Assembly (NCBI GenBank): GCA_015680685.1
Contig: MNCI01016241.1
Coordinates: 8,611 to 72,610 of the forward strand
Reading direction: 5' to 3'
DNA from: Gnetum montanum
Taxonomy: Eukaryota > Streptophyta > Gnetopsida > Gnetales > Gnetaceae
Length of the DNA stretch: 64,000 nucleotides
Shown here: in pieces, positions 1 through 10,548 of the stretch
Layout: the number at the start of each line of letters is the position of its first letter
Numbering within the stretch: the first letter of the stretch is position 1
Translations under genes and position numbers: made by a program
Notes under the pieces: model-generated
Told to the model about the DNA's origin: nothing
Databases searched by the model: none
Seen by the model: the letters and a program-made list of their open reading frames with translations, nothing else

Positions 1-1073
1 CAGTTGCACAGCAGACCGGGTGGGACACTGAGACAGTCCCAGTGTCGCCACCTCACCGGCGTCCTGCTGATCCCTCGGACAAGCAAAGAGGCATCCTACT
101 GATTCCTCGGAGATGCCGCCACCGCGTCCGCCGCGGTGGTAGTACCTCTGGGAGTTTAGCCTCGTTAGCAGAAGCCCCAACGACACCCTCGTTGGTCATG
201 GCCCCAGGAGTCTTTGCCAAATCATCGCTATCATGCACCGGCGTCCCAAATACATCTGGCCAACTTCCGGTGCGATCCGTGAGAGGCACTGCGTCTGATG
301 CCTTTGTCNACATCCCAAATACATCTGGCCGACTTCCGGTGCGATCCGTGAGAGGCACTGCGTCTGATGCCTTTGTCGAAGATATGCAGGGCCAAGTCAT
401 CAGGGTTGGCGGCTCTCCCTTGGTGCTCAACCTCAACACTTACAGTTCGTTGGCTCCGGCTAACAGCAGACAGCATGGGCTCCAAGAGCCCCGTCTTTTG
501 CCCTTAAGCAATGGCGTCCTCTGTTTCCTTTTGTGGTTGCAGGTTGCTTAACTTCAAGGATGTCGTTCAAGGGTACGTCCATCTGAGCGGTGAAGTACAA
601 CAACGTGCTGAAATGGCTGCTCAAGCTTGCCCACCCACTCAGCTTTGCATATTTCTTCCCGACATGCGCCTAACCTTAATCTTTGTTTCCTTCTCCCCAC
701 CACCCAGTTCCCATACGCAGCATTCACATACGCAAACCTTCATTTTTCGTACTCGCGCTAGCAGAGACATCGCAAAAGTGACGCGCAATGCTCCCTTTTG
801 CACGCATTCCTGCTACAATTTGTAACAGAGAGATCTCAGATTGATGCGCTACGCTCGTCTGAAAGCATTCCTGTTGACATAAATAAACACGTCGTTTGCA
901 TCTTCCCCGAACCTGCTTCCAGTTACACCCTTCCACCTCTCATGCCCGCCAGCCTTCTTTTTACATAAATAGCGCAACATCTGAGTAGTCATGGATGGAC
1001 GTTGTTCTTGCTTCTACCAATCCGGTGTTTCGCATTCTTTGTCGACGTTTTTCGGGTAAGCCCTCTAACCGTC
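1..1073 (+). other. R1 internal 3' region, no recognisable gene
   Basis: This GC-rich tail lies between the expected end of pol and the 3' LTR. Open frames exist on both strands (42-551 +, 53-439 -), but they shadow each other, carry no domain I recognise, and run across the assembly duplication around position 309. I see no RT, integrase or antisense-gene sequence here. The equivalent region in R3 and R4 is also non-coding apart from a short conserved frame that I do not find here. Confidence 0.5.
242..377. repeat. Direct duplicate around a single N (probable assembly artefact)
   Basis: Positions 242-308 and 310-377 are near-identical copies of ~67 bp separated by one N at 309. Both run from 'cccaaatacatctggcc' to 'gatgcctttgtc' and differ at only a few bases. 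One N between two copies of the same sequence is what appears when overlapping contig ends are abutted without being merged. The same signature occurs at 42002. Translations across this point should not be trusted. Confidence 0.8.
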
Positions 1074-1089
1074 AACAAAGAGGGACCAT
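1074..1089 (+). promoter_or_regulatory. R1 polypurine tract
   Basis: The purine-rich run 'aacaaagagggaccat' lies directly against the LTR start TGAAACACC. Its position and sequence match the tracts of R3 (43800-43814) and R4 (21124-21137, reverse strand). In LTR retrotransposons this tract primes plus-strand DNA synthesis. It identifies the following LTR as the 3' one. Confidence 0.8.
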
Positions 1090-2654
1090 TGAAACACCGG
1101 GAAAAAATTACGGGTCCGCCTCAAACGAAGATTCGTAATTCGAGCGAGAATGTGCCTCAAATCTGGCTAAGGACGAGTTTACGCTCTATCACGCACGGCA
1201 GCGTGATGAGCGTAATAAGCTCCAAGACAGTTAAAGGCGAATTGGCTAAGGACAAGTTTACGCTCTATCACGCACAGCAGCGTGATGAGCGTAATAAGCT
1301 CCAAGGCAGTTAAGCAAAAATCCATGGAAATACGACGGGTTGGCACTTGTTCTTGCAACGCTAAACTGATCTTTACGCGCGTTACGCAATGATGCGTGCT
1401 CGTGCGTAGGTCAGAATGCAACAACACGCTCGTTACGCTTCGTCACGCACAGCTGCGTGATGAGCGTAAGTTACACTTTGATCATACTCCACCGCGCGTA
1501 GCTGCGTGGAGAGCGTGTTACATTTACGCTGCGTCACGCACAGTTGCGTGATGAGCGTACAACAATCTTAAGCGTGTTGTTGCTACGCCAAAGTTGCGCT
1601 CATACACGCAACACAACGCGAATGAGCGCAAACGCAGCCGAGACATGCCTATTATGAGCCTGCTCTTTACACGCACAGCACGCAAACAAGCGTGTTGTGC
1701 GTAGTCGCAGTTCGACTTAAAAGAATCGCATCGGCGAGACCCGCGACATTCGGGCCCACATCATCAGGGTTGCACGTATCGCGGCCTAAAAATATCCCGG
1801 TTGACAAATATACAAAAAAAAAGGGAGGAGAAGGCATAGAGGCAGAAAAGCAAGGGCAGAGAAAACATCAGAGCAAAACTAGAGCATCAGAGCACTCATC
1901 GCTTTTGTTGTCAGCAGATCACGAGGACGAGAGCATTTTCTGAGCAAGGGAACATTTATCGCCTTGAACAGAGAAACAAGAGCAACCTCTTGGCAACCGC
2001 CGCAAACACCATCCTTTAACAGAAACAGAACGCAGCGCGCCCGAGCCCCAACAGCAGATCGACCCGAAGCAAAGAAGCAGAACAGGAATCGCAGAGGTGT
2101 CTTGCCCAGTTAGCAGGTCCTGTCGTTCAAAAGATCGATAGACTTCAGAGCTTGACCATTTCTGCGCCTAAGCTTTGGCCTACGAGGTAGATCGGATTTC
2201 TGTCCAGACAGTTTTCTTGTTGTTTTGTGCTCATTTTGTATTCAGTCGTTGGGAGTCTTCTCCCATTGTAACGTAATACACACGCAAACATACACCAGAT
2301 CCAGCATTGAGACATAGATCTTTGATCTTTGCAACATCCACTCTGTTTTCTCTCCCGAATCAGCATCTTTCTGGTCTTCTTTGTTTTTAACGTTATCTTC
2401 GTAGCGATCTATTTACGTCGTTGTCTCGCTCCGTTTTATGATCTCTCGCATCAAGATCACGACATATACACAAAAGTTCATAATCGAATCGTCATTGCTT
2501 TTACTGACCCGTAAGTCCCTGTCTGATCGACAAGACCGTTCAGGGCACCGCGGATTCGTTTTCCCAGCTTAGCCCTCGCGCGGATCCGTGGTTAAAGCTG
2601 TGTACACGGAACTTCGGTCGGTATTTCCAGCTGCCGACGTTTTCCGTCGTTACA
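1090..2654 (+). repeat. R1 3' LTR
   Basis: This 1,565-bp LTR begins TGAAACACCGGG and ends GTCGTTACA. The first half is dominated by hairpin-forming units of the type 'tcacgcac.gc.gcgtgatgagcgta' (about 1180-1720), including a 79-bp tandem repeat. The last 150 bp align with the 3' ends of the R3, R4 and R5 LTRs. Unlike them, CpG dinucleotides are abundant and not decayed. A TATA-like 'aaatatac' occurs near 1805, but no clear TATAAAT is present. Confidence 0.8.
1165..1322 (+). repeat. 79-bp tandem repeat with embedded palindrome
   Basis: Two copies with a period of 79 bp start at 'ggctaagga' (1165 and 1244). Each contains the near-palindrome 'acgctctatcacgcac' ... 'gcgtgatgagcgtaa'. Further copies of the palindrome core occur at about 1435-1470 and 1525-1560. 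They lie in the 5' half of the LTR, where enhancer-like repeats usually sit in plant LTRs. Confidence 0.75.
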
Positions 2655-2899
2655 ATCATACCCCCATGATTAAATGAAATCTTGTCCTTGATTTTTTGTA
2701 CAACTGAGAAGGTATGGGATTATTGACCAACTTTTTTTCAAACAAAACAAATTGACCAACTTGAAAAAAAATGGAGTGCCCGAGTTTGTTGATCCACGCA
2801 TTACAAAAAATGAATGTGTTTAGGACACAAAATTGAACATCATGAATCAACTCTTCAAAACTTAGACAAGTTTCTTAATGGTGTGAAGCTTATTAGAGA

Positions 2900-5750
2900 A
2901 GATCAAATGGTCCTAGACAGTGGTGGTTCCTGAGGCTTCGAGGGACCTTCACTGGCTTCACGCATGGGTGGTTGAGATGGTTACGACTATCCTACTGCTA
3001 TTGCAATGGGAGGTGGAAAGCATCCAATAGTGCTTTCATTTTCTCCTCCTTACTCTTAGGATCATAAACCATTCATTCAGCTTCCCCAATGTCGGTTGGA
3101 ATGGGCACATCCCAAGGACATTGGATTGCTAGAAACAGCTCTTTGGCATTAATGAACCAAGTAGTGAACTATTTGCATTTAATGTCAAATTACCTAACTA
3201 TGTTCTTCAATTCTTGATAGTCATTTATCTATTTGGCTAGGATCTGAATAATAGATCGTTGATCTCTAAATCATCCTTTGAGAACTTCAAGTTTAGCACT
3301 TACTATCTGAAGCTTTTGCTTGGTGTCTTTGTAATGCTTGAACTTTGCCTCATATAGTAGATACAAGTTAGCCACTTTCCTTTTTAATTTCAACTACAAC
3401 TGTTTGGTAGTTAGCATTGCCAAGTTTGTGTGACAAAGATTGTCAAAGTCCATTTATTATGTCATTTCCTCGATTTGCAACTCCTTTAAGCAAATCTCTA
3501 CTTTCTTGTAGGCGTTGATTCCATCAAGGATAGGATGCCATGTTTCTCTTCCTTGTTGGAGTTGCTGAAGGGTTTCATTCATTTTTTTCCTTTTCCATCT
3601 AGATGTGTTTCTCATTAACTTCTTTTTGCAAGCCAACCAGGTCCCTATAATTATTTTTTACCTTCTCAAATTTGAGAGCTTCGTTCTTCTAGGTAGTGAT
3701 CTTGATGGTAGAATTTTGACACAAGGTGTGTATCTCCTTCATTAATAGATTATATTTTTTTAATAGTCAATTTTCTCAGTTTAATGTTTACCCTAGCCAA
3801 TTTCTCCTATTGTTGATGAATGAATTTTTACATTTGATCCTTTTGAGCATCAATGTTTTGTACGTGATGATTTTGTGTAGTTAATGCTTCATTCTCCTGG
3901 TGCATCTGATTTAAGTCCTTTTGGATTGAGTATGTTTCAACTTCTGCTATGGACTGTTTAAATATCGCTATCATTCTCTCCTCCTCAGCCTTCTAAAATC
4001 ATTCTTGAAGCTATTTGATAACTTCATCTCTTGTCACTGTTGGGCTGAGGATACATGATCAACAAGTTGGGCATGAAGTTTAGCAACCTATGCAGTCAAA
4101 TGTTGATTTTCTTCTTGAGCCATTTCTAGTTGCCCCTCCAAGATAATACATCTATCCCTTGCATTTAGTAGTTTGAATGGGTTGTAGTGATGTTCTTCAA
4201 AAGATCAAAAATATCCAGAGTTGATTACTTGATTCCTACTAGTCATTCCACCAACTTTTCGTGTTGGGCTATGTTAAACTTTCCACTTACCATGCCTGTA
4301 GATGTCTACATGTCTTGAAGTGTAGATACATCTAGTATAGATGTCGTGGATGCATTCAATGCTTTATCTACATAGTTAGCCACCACTTCAGATATTGTCT
4401 CCTGCCCTTGGTGCTACATCAGCAAGATAGTTGCCCCTTCACCTTCCTTCAAGCTTAATAAGAAGCTGGCGGCATTCCTAGAGATTTCAAGGAATAAATG
4501 ATGTTGTAATAGTGACACCATCACCTCTCAAGCATTGTAATTTAACCTTCTAGATAGTTGCATTATTTTGGTAGATAAGATCGAACCACCCCTCTCCATC
4601 TAACTAACTATTCAGGCCACCTCATTAAGATGACTCATTTCTAGCCTATACATAGATGGATCTATCCTACTTGTTCTTACTTGTTGCTCTTGTTCGCTCA
4701 AGTGCCATTCTTGGATTTGATGTAGATTCTTAAGACTACATGGGCCTCTGATGTTGTTTCTTTAGTGGGTCATGGTAGCAGCTGAACCTCTTCTTGGGTT
4801 GTCACTAGAATTTTATCTTTCATGATTTTTGATCATTAGGGTAAAGAAGCATTCTTGAGAGTGTCATTAGAGTAGCGAATGATGCTTGCCATTTTGCAAA
4901 GTTTTCTGATGAGGCATGGAAAGTGTAGGGTCTTTCTTCCACATTCACTTGCTTTGAAATGTTTCTCAATCTCCAAGTATAAAAGTTATGGAAGGTTAAC
5001 AAAGAACTTTTTTCTTAGAGTGGTGCATGCTCAAGCAGAGAAGGTAATTACCTTGCTTGACCTCAATATTCGATTGAGGTGACAAGCCATAATCTTGAAG
5101 TAAATTCACTCCATTAGTGTAAGCACACCATACTCCTTATGATCAACCTCGTAGAATTGTTGGGTCCACTCCCTCTTGGCCTTAGGATTACCTTTAGTGG
5201 ATAGTTCAACCACCTATGTTTTAGTGTTAGGTATCCCAAGTGCCTATGCAATAGCTTCTATCAAGTAGAACACTTAAATGTCCTTGATTTTGATAATGGA
5301 CTCTGTCCTTCGACTACTCTAGAAGAGATATGTCTCTTCCATGTACCATTCCCCACTAAACATGATTACTGGCCACATGGGAGATCCTTGCAATTGTGTT
5401 TTAACATCCCCTAGACCTTTCTCTAAACATGGCCCAAAGTTGATCTCTTGAAGAATGGATCGTTGAATTTCTTGGAACTGAATAATATCAAGGTAGGCTT
5501 GAGTCAATGTAACCTCAAGCCTTGGTGTGAGTCGAGGCACTTCTCCTCATTGGGATTGTTCTGTTGGCACTTCTTCTTCTAGAATCTATCAAATAGATTC
5601 CACTTTCGGCTCCTCATGAAGAGGTCCCTTTGCATGGGTTTCCTCTAGTAATTCTTGGCCTTATTCTTGTTAGCCCCTTCCTTCTCTGGGTCGTTTCTCT
5701 TGTGGTTGTAACGTTTGTCCTTCCTGTAGGTGTTGCTATTTGGGTGCCAT
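2900..5750 (-). pseudogene. R2 gene in the env-like position, unknown product, decayed
   Basis: The gene reads leftwards from an ATG at 5750. The start is polar and Glu-rich, followed by a frame open for 73 codons (5540-5319) containing 'FQEIQRSILQEINFGPC', and then 'EWTQQFYEVDHKEYGVL' around 5150. From about 4700 to 3400 the frame is helical, rich in Gln, Asn, Lys and Leu, and resembles a coiled coil. Many stops are TAG in place of likely CAG or TGG, so it decayed by C-to-T change, plus frameshifts. Its place downstream of integrase and in the sense direction is that of the third gene of Athila-type elements. I see no signal peptide or clear membrane anchor, so an envelope role is not supported by the sequence. 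The 3' end is uncertain. Confidence 0.5.
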
Positions 5751-7857
5751 CTATAATCACAATGAGACTATGGATTAGTAATTATTGTGTAGTCTTAAAA
5801 TAATTAGGATACCTTATCTCTTAAAGATCGTTAAACATTGGCTAAGTTGTGATTATGGTTGATTTAATTAATCCAATTGTAATTTTATTTATGTATTATT
5901 ATTAATAAACCATCCTAGAGGTTATTAGAAGGGTTAATCTTTGAAAAAGTTAATGTTTCTCTATTATTAAGGTTATTAATCCTTTTTGAAGTTAGGAAAA
6001 AAGTTCAAAAATTTTCATTGGAAACCTTAAGTTTTGTAACCCCCATGATAAAGATCTTACCTTTGGTAAGTGCAGAGTTAAAAAACAAAGTGATTTGGAC
6101 AAATGGTTGGGAAGTTATGAGCTCTAGAAGGTTTGGGGCTCTAAAAAATTACAAAAACTCCCAATGTGTTATGAGAAATTTGCAAAAGAATTCTAAGTGC
6201 TATGTAGTATATATAGCATGTACACATTGTGTCAATGATGCCTCATGGATGCAGCTATTGACCACCATTGACTTTCATTAACATTGATCAACTTTCAATA
6301 TACAAGAAATTTTTAAATAAAATTGGGGTCAAATGAAAGCTTAGAAGACCAAGAATTTTATCAAAATATGAGAAGATGGTGTGGAAGCTCACAAATTTGG
6401 AAAATTATAGAAAAGTTAATTTAGTGGATTAATGAAATGAAATATTAAGGAGCACTAAGCAGTATAATTAATGAAATATGTGAAAGATAGGATTGTAGCA
6501 ATGTCAAAGGTAGGGAACCTTAACTAACCAAGTTAAGAGCTATGCAAGTGGATCCTTCCCATAGTAGACTCATGCCCTTTTTGTCATTGCATAACCTCAA
6601 CTAAAGAGTCTATGTGCCTCATAGTTGATTGATGATCATGAAAAGTTAAGGGCCAACCTAAAAGAATCTATGAAAGAATTCAAATACATCAGACCAAGAC
6701 ATAGAACATAACATAGAACCTAACAATGAGGTGAGTTATGGCATCATGGATGGATAATAGAGAAGGTGAAATGGAGTTCTGAGTTGAGGTCATAAGAAGC
6801 CCCTTGTAGAATTTGTTTTTAAAATGACCCGAGAAGTTTCATCATTAGTCTAGACCAAAATCATTTACTTGCAATGACTTCACATTGCCACTCTAAGATT
6901 AATCTACCCACTTGAGACACCAAATTGCTTCCACAAAACAACCACTATTCTACAAAGAGAAGAAAAGAGAAGTAGGAAGTGAGAGAGAGAGGAGGCCTTA
7001 CTTAGAGGGAACTCTTAGGCATAGGTGCATGCTAATCGAGTTCCATAATGGGTGTGCTTTGAATTTTCATTGTTTTTTTATTTTTTTATTTTTTGAAATG
7101 GGAACCACACCATGAGAGGACTTATTCATGTTGAAGGGGTGTGCTTTGAAATCCCATTATTTTTTTTAGATGGGAACCACATCATGGAATGATGTTATTT
7201 TACTTTGTATTAGTGGATGGTATGGATCGGTAAGAAGTTCATGAAACACACTGAAGCACTCAAGCAACTAGTAGAGTACAAAGAGTATTGAGTCCCCTTG
7301 AAGTCACACCTTTTACAAGCCTTTGTATCCTTCCTAATTCTGGAACTACCAAGGTCATTGATTCATTAAAAGTTTCTTTAATGGAAAGGGATCTTAAATT
7401 GTTAGAGCAAGGAAAACCATAGAGTTCATTGGATGGGTGGATGTCATGGACTCACTGCCTTTTCCATGAAAAATAATCCATGTCAAAGTCATCAGACATT
7501 AGAATTCAATAATAGAATCTAGATGTTGACAACCACAACATTAAGCACAAATCATCATTAGTAAACAACAATAGTGGCACTATGTCTTATGACAATAAAG
7601 CACTCTTTATTAGCAAAAATGAGAAAATATCACAATTGAATAAAAAAACAAAGTGAAATATATAAGAAAGTGTAAACCAGTCAAGAAGGTTCAAAGGTAC
7701 TAGAGAAGGTATAAAATTAGAAACATTTGAATAATCCAAAAAAGTAGAAAAAATTAAGGAGCCAATTTGATGGTTAGCACAGATGGCCATCTCCCCCATA
7801 ATTGAGTTGGAAGGAGGAGATATAAAAAATAAAACATGGTTTTTCATCCATTGAGGT
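5751..7857. other. R2 non-coding stretch between integrase and env-position gene
   Basis: This AT-rich stretch has no domain I recognise. Short frames (6018-6281 +, 6912-7115 +, 7847-7587 -) lack coding character. It may hold a splice acceptor for the downstream gene, as proposed for Athila-type elements, but I cannot point to one. Slightly diverged repeats of 'gggaaccacatcatg' occur at about 7100 and 7170. Confidence 0.45.
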
Positions 7858-8342
7858 GGTAGTTACACTAGCCTATCTTGGTTCTAGGAAAGGCTTTACT
7901 TATTGAATGTTGACTAACTACTTTTTACTCAGGTAGTCAGACTTGTTGATCAACATCGCCCGAGAGGCAAAGGCTTGATTAATTATATAAGGTCTCTTCC
8001 ACAATGTTTGGAATTTTATATTTTGGGGTACATCTATGAGGTTTTAGTACAAATTCTTATCTCCTGGTTGAAATTTTAAATTCCTAATTTTTAGGTCATG
8101 ATGTTTCTTGCTAAATGCCTTGTTTATCTCATTCAAGGATAGGGCCACTAAACAATTTTCATCTAGCACATTCACATTGATTAATCTTTCTTTTTGTGCT
8201 AGAATTAGATAAAAATTTAGTTCATAGGCTATTGAGAGTGTACAGAGCTTGGATTGAATTGGAAGCATTGGAAGTTTTTTGTACACTAACTCGTAGGGAG
8301 AATAGCTAATAGGAAGTTTCCAACTTGAATGATAAGCCTAGA
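7858..8342 (-). pseudogene. R2 integrase C-terminal part, decayed
   Basis: Reading left from 8342, the translation contains 'SPYELVY', then 'LNEINKAFSKKHHDLKIRNL' and 'PGDKNLY', and after a stop 'FQTLWKRPYIINQAF'. This is the normal order at the end of plant gypsy integrases: a TPY-LVYG segment, a helical linker with a (A/N)KK motif, a GDLVL-like strand, and a KW-GPY/F-I strand. The N-terminal and core parts lie on the other side of R3 (45406-46150). Stops and small indels make it non-functional. Confidence 0.7.
8338..8342. repeat. Target-site duplication of R3, left copy (CTAGA)
   Basis: CTAGA lies directly before the R3 5' LTR and again directly after its 3' LTR (45401-45405). Removing R3 and one copy restores a continuous R2 integrase reading frame. 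Confidence 0.9.
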
Positions 8343-8589
8343 TGAAACACCCCAGAAAATTTGAAGTCATTCTCAGTTCACCAGGCCTTGTAATTCATGT
8401 AGCACTATGACAGTTCTTCAGGAGAAGAATGCTTTGAACTCAGGCTAGCCAATTCAGCAAATTTTCTACTTTAGGTGTAAACAGGTTCTACGGATCATCC
8501 TACCTATCCACCTAGGTAGTTTGCCCAGCCGATAGCCTACTCAGAAATGGTACGCAAAGTTGACAACAACACTCAGGATGCGCGAAATA

Positions 8590-9085
8590 GTACGACAAGT
8601 TTTCTAAGTCACTTAGTCGGCTACACTATGCTACGCCCTGCTATGTAGCATAGCAAGCTTTAGAAAACAATTGCAAAATGAAGTACCATGTTATGCTACA
8701 CTATGTAGCATAGCGTAGCATGGCAACAACTATACAACCACCCCATCACCCAACTTCAAGTCCTTCAATAATGTCCCTTTCCGTCAGGAAGTCATAGACC
8801 ATGTCCACTGCTACGCTACACTGAGCTACACAGTGCAGTGAGGCATAGAAATTCTACAAAAAAGATAGAAGACAGCTCAAAGGGTAGAATTAGCAAGTTT
8901 GCAAGCCTCGAAAAATAGGAAGCAAAGTTTGCAAATTAGCAAAGTTTTTGTGACTAAGGCTAGTTGCTACACTACGTAGCGTAGCATAGCATAACAAGCA
9001 TGCAACACACATGTAGCAAAATGCACAACAAGATTCTACACTATGTTGAGCATGCTATGCCACAAAGCATAGCAAAGCATGCAGG
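8590..9085 (+). repeat. Palindromic 'TATGCTACG/CGTAGCATA' array in U3
   Basis: Many overlapping inverted copies of 'tatgctac' and 'gtagcata' occur here, for example at 8640-8655, 8691-8723 and 8967-8997. They can fold into short hairpins. The same array recurs in the other three LTRs of the family (around 20460-20505, 37660-37705 and 44150-44200), always upstream of the TATA box. Confidence 0.75.
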
Positions 9086-9313
9086 TGGTTGTGTGACATC
9101 AATGCACTTCACCTAATTGAACCATTGGCATATGTCTCTAGACACTGATGGTGCAATTACGGTGTGGCAGGCTCATAGTTACGGCATAGCAAGCTCACAT
9201 TACAATAGTCATGTAGGTCCAATGGTCATACATGGCATGTGCAGTGCTAGCAAGCCAACATGGGCCCAGGGCATGTGGCATCCAAACCGCCCCTTTTTTG
9301 TGCCCTTTAGCCC

Positions 9314-9320
9314 TATAAAT
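9314..9320 (+). promoter_or_regulatory. TATA box of R3 5' LTR
   Basis: TATAAAT sits in a 'ccctataaataccc' context. Matching boxes occur in the other LTRs at 20140-20147 (-), 37338-37345 (-), 44787-44794 (+), 54263-54270 (+) and 56258-56265 (+). Shared position and context support it as the element's core promoter. Confidence 0.75.
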
Positions 9321-9933
9321 ACCCCAATGAGCAGCGCTCAAAGGGTGGGACTATCTCTACATGTTTTAAAACAGGCATTGTAACATTGAGCATTGAGCAT
9401 TGTAAGATTTTTATTTGACACTGCAAACAGTTAGCATTTTTAGCTGGCATTTTTGCTCTATCTTCCTTTCTACCACCTTGGTAGAAGTTTTGCATTGTCA
9501 GCTCCCAAGTCCATGCCCAAGCACAAAACCATTTTTCTCTACACGTCTTGGTTACTCTCGGGATTTTTGCACTCCTCAATGCTATGCAATCGATTGTATC
9601 CATCCTGATAGAGAAAGCTTGTAGCTTTGGAGTGGTGCACTTTTCTAAATTCATTTTACTTTGTTTCTTACTTATTGTTGTGTTTTGCATTATTTTCTGC
9701 CTTATTTACTTTCAAGCATTACTTTGTATTTTCCTTCCTGTTTTCAAATTATATGTTGCAAAAGGATATATAGACGTCGAATAATTCCCTATCTGATTGA
9801 ACAAACCATTTAGGGTGCCCCATATCTGCTCACATCCAACATGGCCCTCCCACGAATGTGGGATTAAAACTATCGCACTCGCCGACCCCTCGGTGTTTTC
9901 CAGCCGTCGACATTTTTGATCACTATTGTTTTC

Positions 9934-9951
9934 TGGTGCTAGAAGGAGGGC
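9934..9951 (+). promoter_or_regulatory. R3 primer binding site
   Basis: TGGTGCTAGAAGGAGGGC lies six bases after the LTR end. It matches the R4 site (TGGAGCTAGAAGGAGGCC) and the R5 sites (TGGTGCTAAAAGGAGGGC). The leading TGG pairs with a tRNA CCA end, as expected for the minus-strand primer. I do not assign the tRNA species. Confidence 0.75.
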
Positions 9952-9959
9952 ATTTGGTG

Positions 9960-10480
9960 TCTTCTCCATGTGTCATGCTAGTTCTGTGAACCTTCTGCAC
10001 CCTGATACACATAAGCATAAATGTGGCACCCTTTTGTGGGTTTTTATGCTTTGTGAAGCGCAGATTGGTCACCTCTGGTCGCCATTTAACTATCCTATCT
10101 TACAGTAGTCTTGCATGCATTCTATATCCCATCGTGTGTGGTACAGACTGGTCTCTTCGATAGTCCCTTGGGGATCTTGGAAGACTGAAAGCCTTTGATC
10201 GCGAGTTATCTTGCCCATCCTACAGTAGTCTTACATGCACTCTGTACCCCATTACACGTGGCACAGGTCAATCGCTTCAATGGTTCCTCCAAAACCCTAC
10301 GAGACATAAAGCCTTCTTGATTTCCAATTAACTAAACTTATCTTACGGTAGTCTTGCATGTGCTCTGTATCCTATCGTGCATAAGCGTAAATGTGACACC
10401 CTTCTACAGTTGTTTACACTTCGTGTGGTGTAGATTGGTTTCCTCAATGGTTCCTCAGGAATCCAGCAAGACATAAATCC
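9960..10480 (+). repeat. ~122-bp tandem repeats in the R3 leader
   Basis: The untranslated leader between primer site and gag consists of three to four diverged copies of a unit of about 120-123 bp. Anchors 'tacagtagtc', 'tacagtagtc' and 'tacggtagtc' start at 10101, 10221 and 10344. Each unit carries 'ctctgtaccc..tc.tg..tggtacag' followed by 'caatggttcct'. R4 carries the same unit in at least four copies. Confidence 0.75.
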
Positions 10481-10548
10481 TTCTTTTTGTTGTTTTCTAG
10501 TTTCCTTGTGCTTTTCACATTCTCTTTTGCATAACTACTTGCTTAACA

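Larger units (their letters stand above)
1..2654 (+). mobile_element. R1: Tat-like LTR retrotransposon, 3' end only
   Basis: This is the 3' end of an LTR retrotransposon whose 5' half lies left of the window. An internal tail (1-1073) is followed by a polypurine tract and an LTR with TG...CA ends (1090-2654). The LTR start, TGAAACACC, matches the LTR starts of R3 and R4 (TGAAACACCCC), and its last ~150 bp align with the LTR ends of R3, R4 and R5 (shared 'accgttcagggcacc', 'tgtgtacac', 'ggtatttcca'). It is therefore assigned to the same broad Tat-like group. CpG is much commoner than in the other elements, which suggests a younger insertion. The 5-bp target duplication on the right would be ATCAT (2655-2659), but the partner is outside the window. 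Confidence 0.8.
2655..8342 (-). mobile_element. R2 (Athila-like) distal segment: integrase C-terminus and env-position gene
   Basis: This is the downstream half of a minus-strand Ty3/gypsy element split by R3. Joined across R3 (45401 to 8342, one copy of the 5-bp target duplication removed), the integrase frame continues: a '...LNDSL' end on the right side meets 'AYHSSWKLP...SPYELVY' on the left, which is the usual order in gypsy integrases. Below the integrase lies ~2.1 kb without a recognised gene, then a degraded gene in the env-like position. The 3' LTR is not visible; the segment is cut at 2655 by R1. Confidence 0.75.
8343..9927 (+). repeat. R3 5' LTR
   Basis: This LTR is about 1,585 bp and begins TGAAACACCCC. 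The 3' end was set by alignment with the 3' LTR, whose last bases are TACA before the target duplication; here they have decayed to TATT. U3 holds palindromic 'tatgctac...gtagcata' arrays (about 8600-9080), then a TATA box at 9314-9320 (ctataaata context). The segment after TATA, 'ctcaaagggtgggactatctc', recurs in the other LTRs of the family and probably includes the transcript start. Confidence 0.88.

Noticed and set aside
42-551. 169-codon plus-strand frame as a gene
   Set aside because: It spans the N and the assembly duplicate at 309, an equally open frame exists on the other strand, and no domain is recognisable.
8590-9085. Regular short repeats that might suggest a CRISPR array
   Set aside because: The units overlap, are palindromic and lack unique spacers of constant length; they lie in the U3 of a plant LTR and recur in its sister LTRs.
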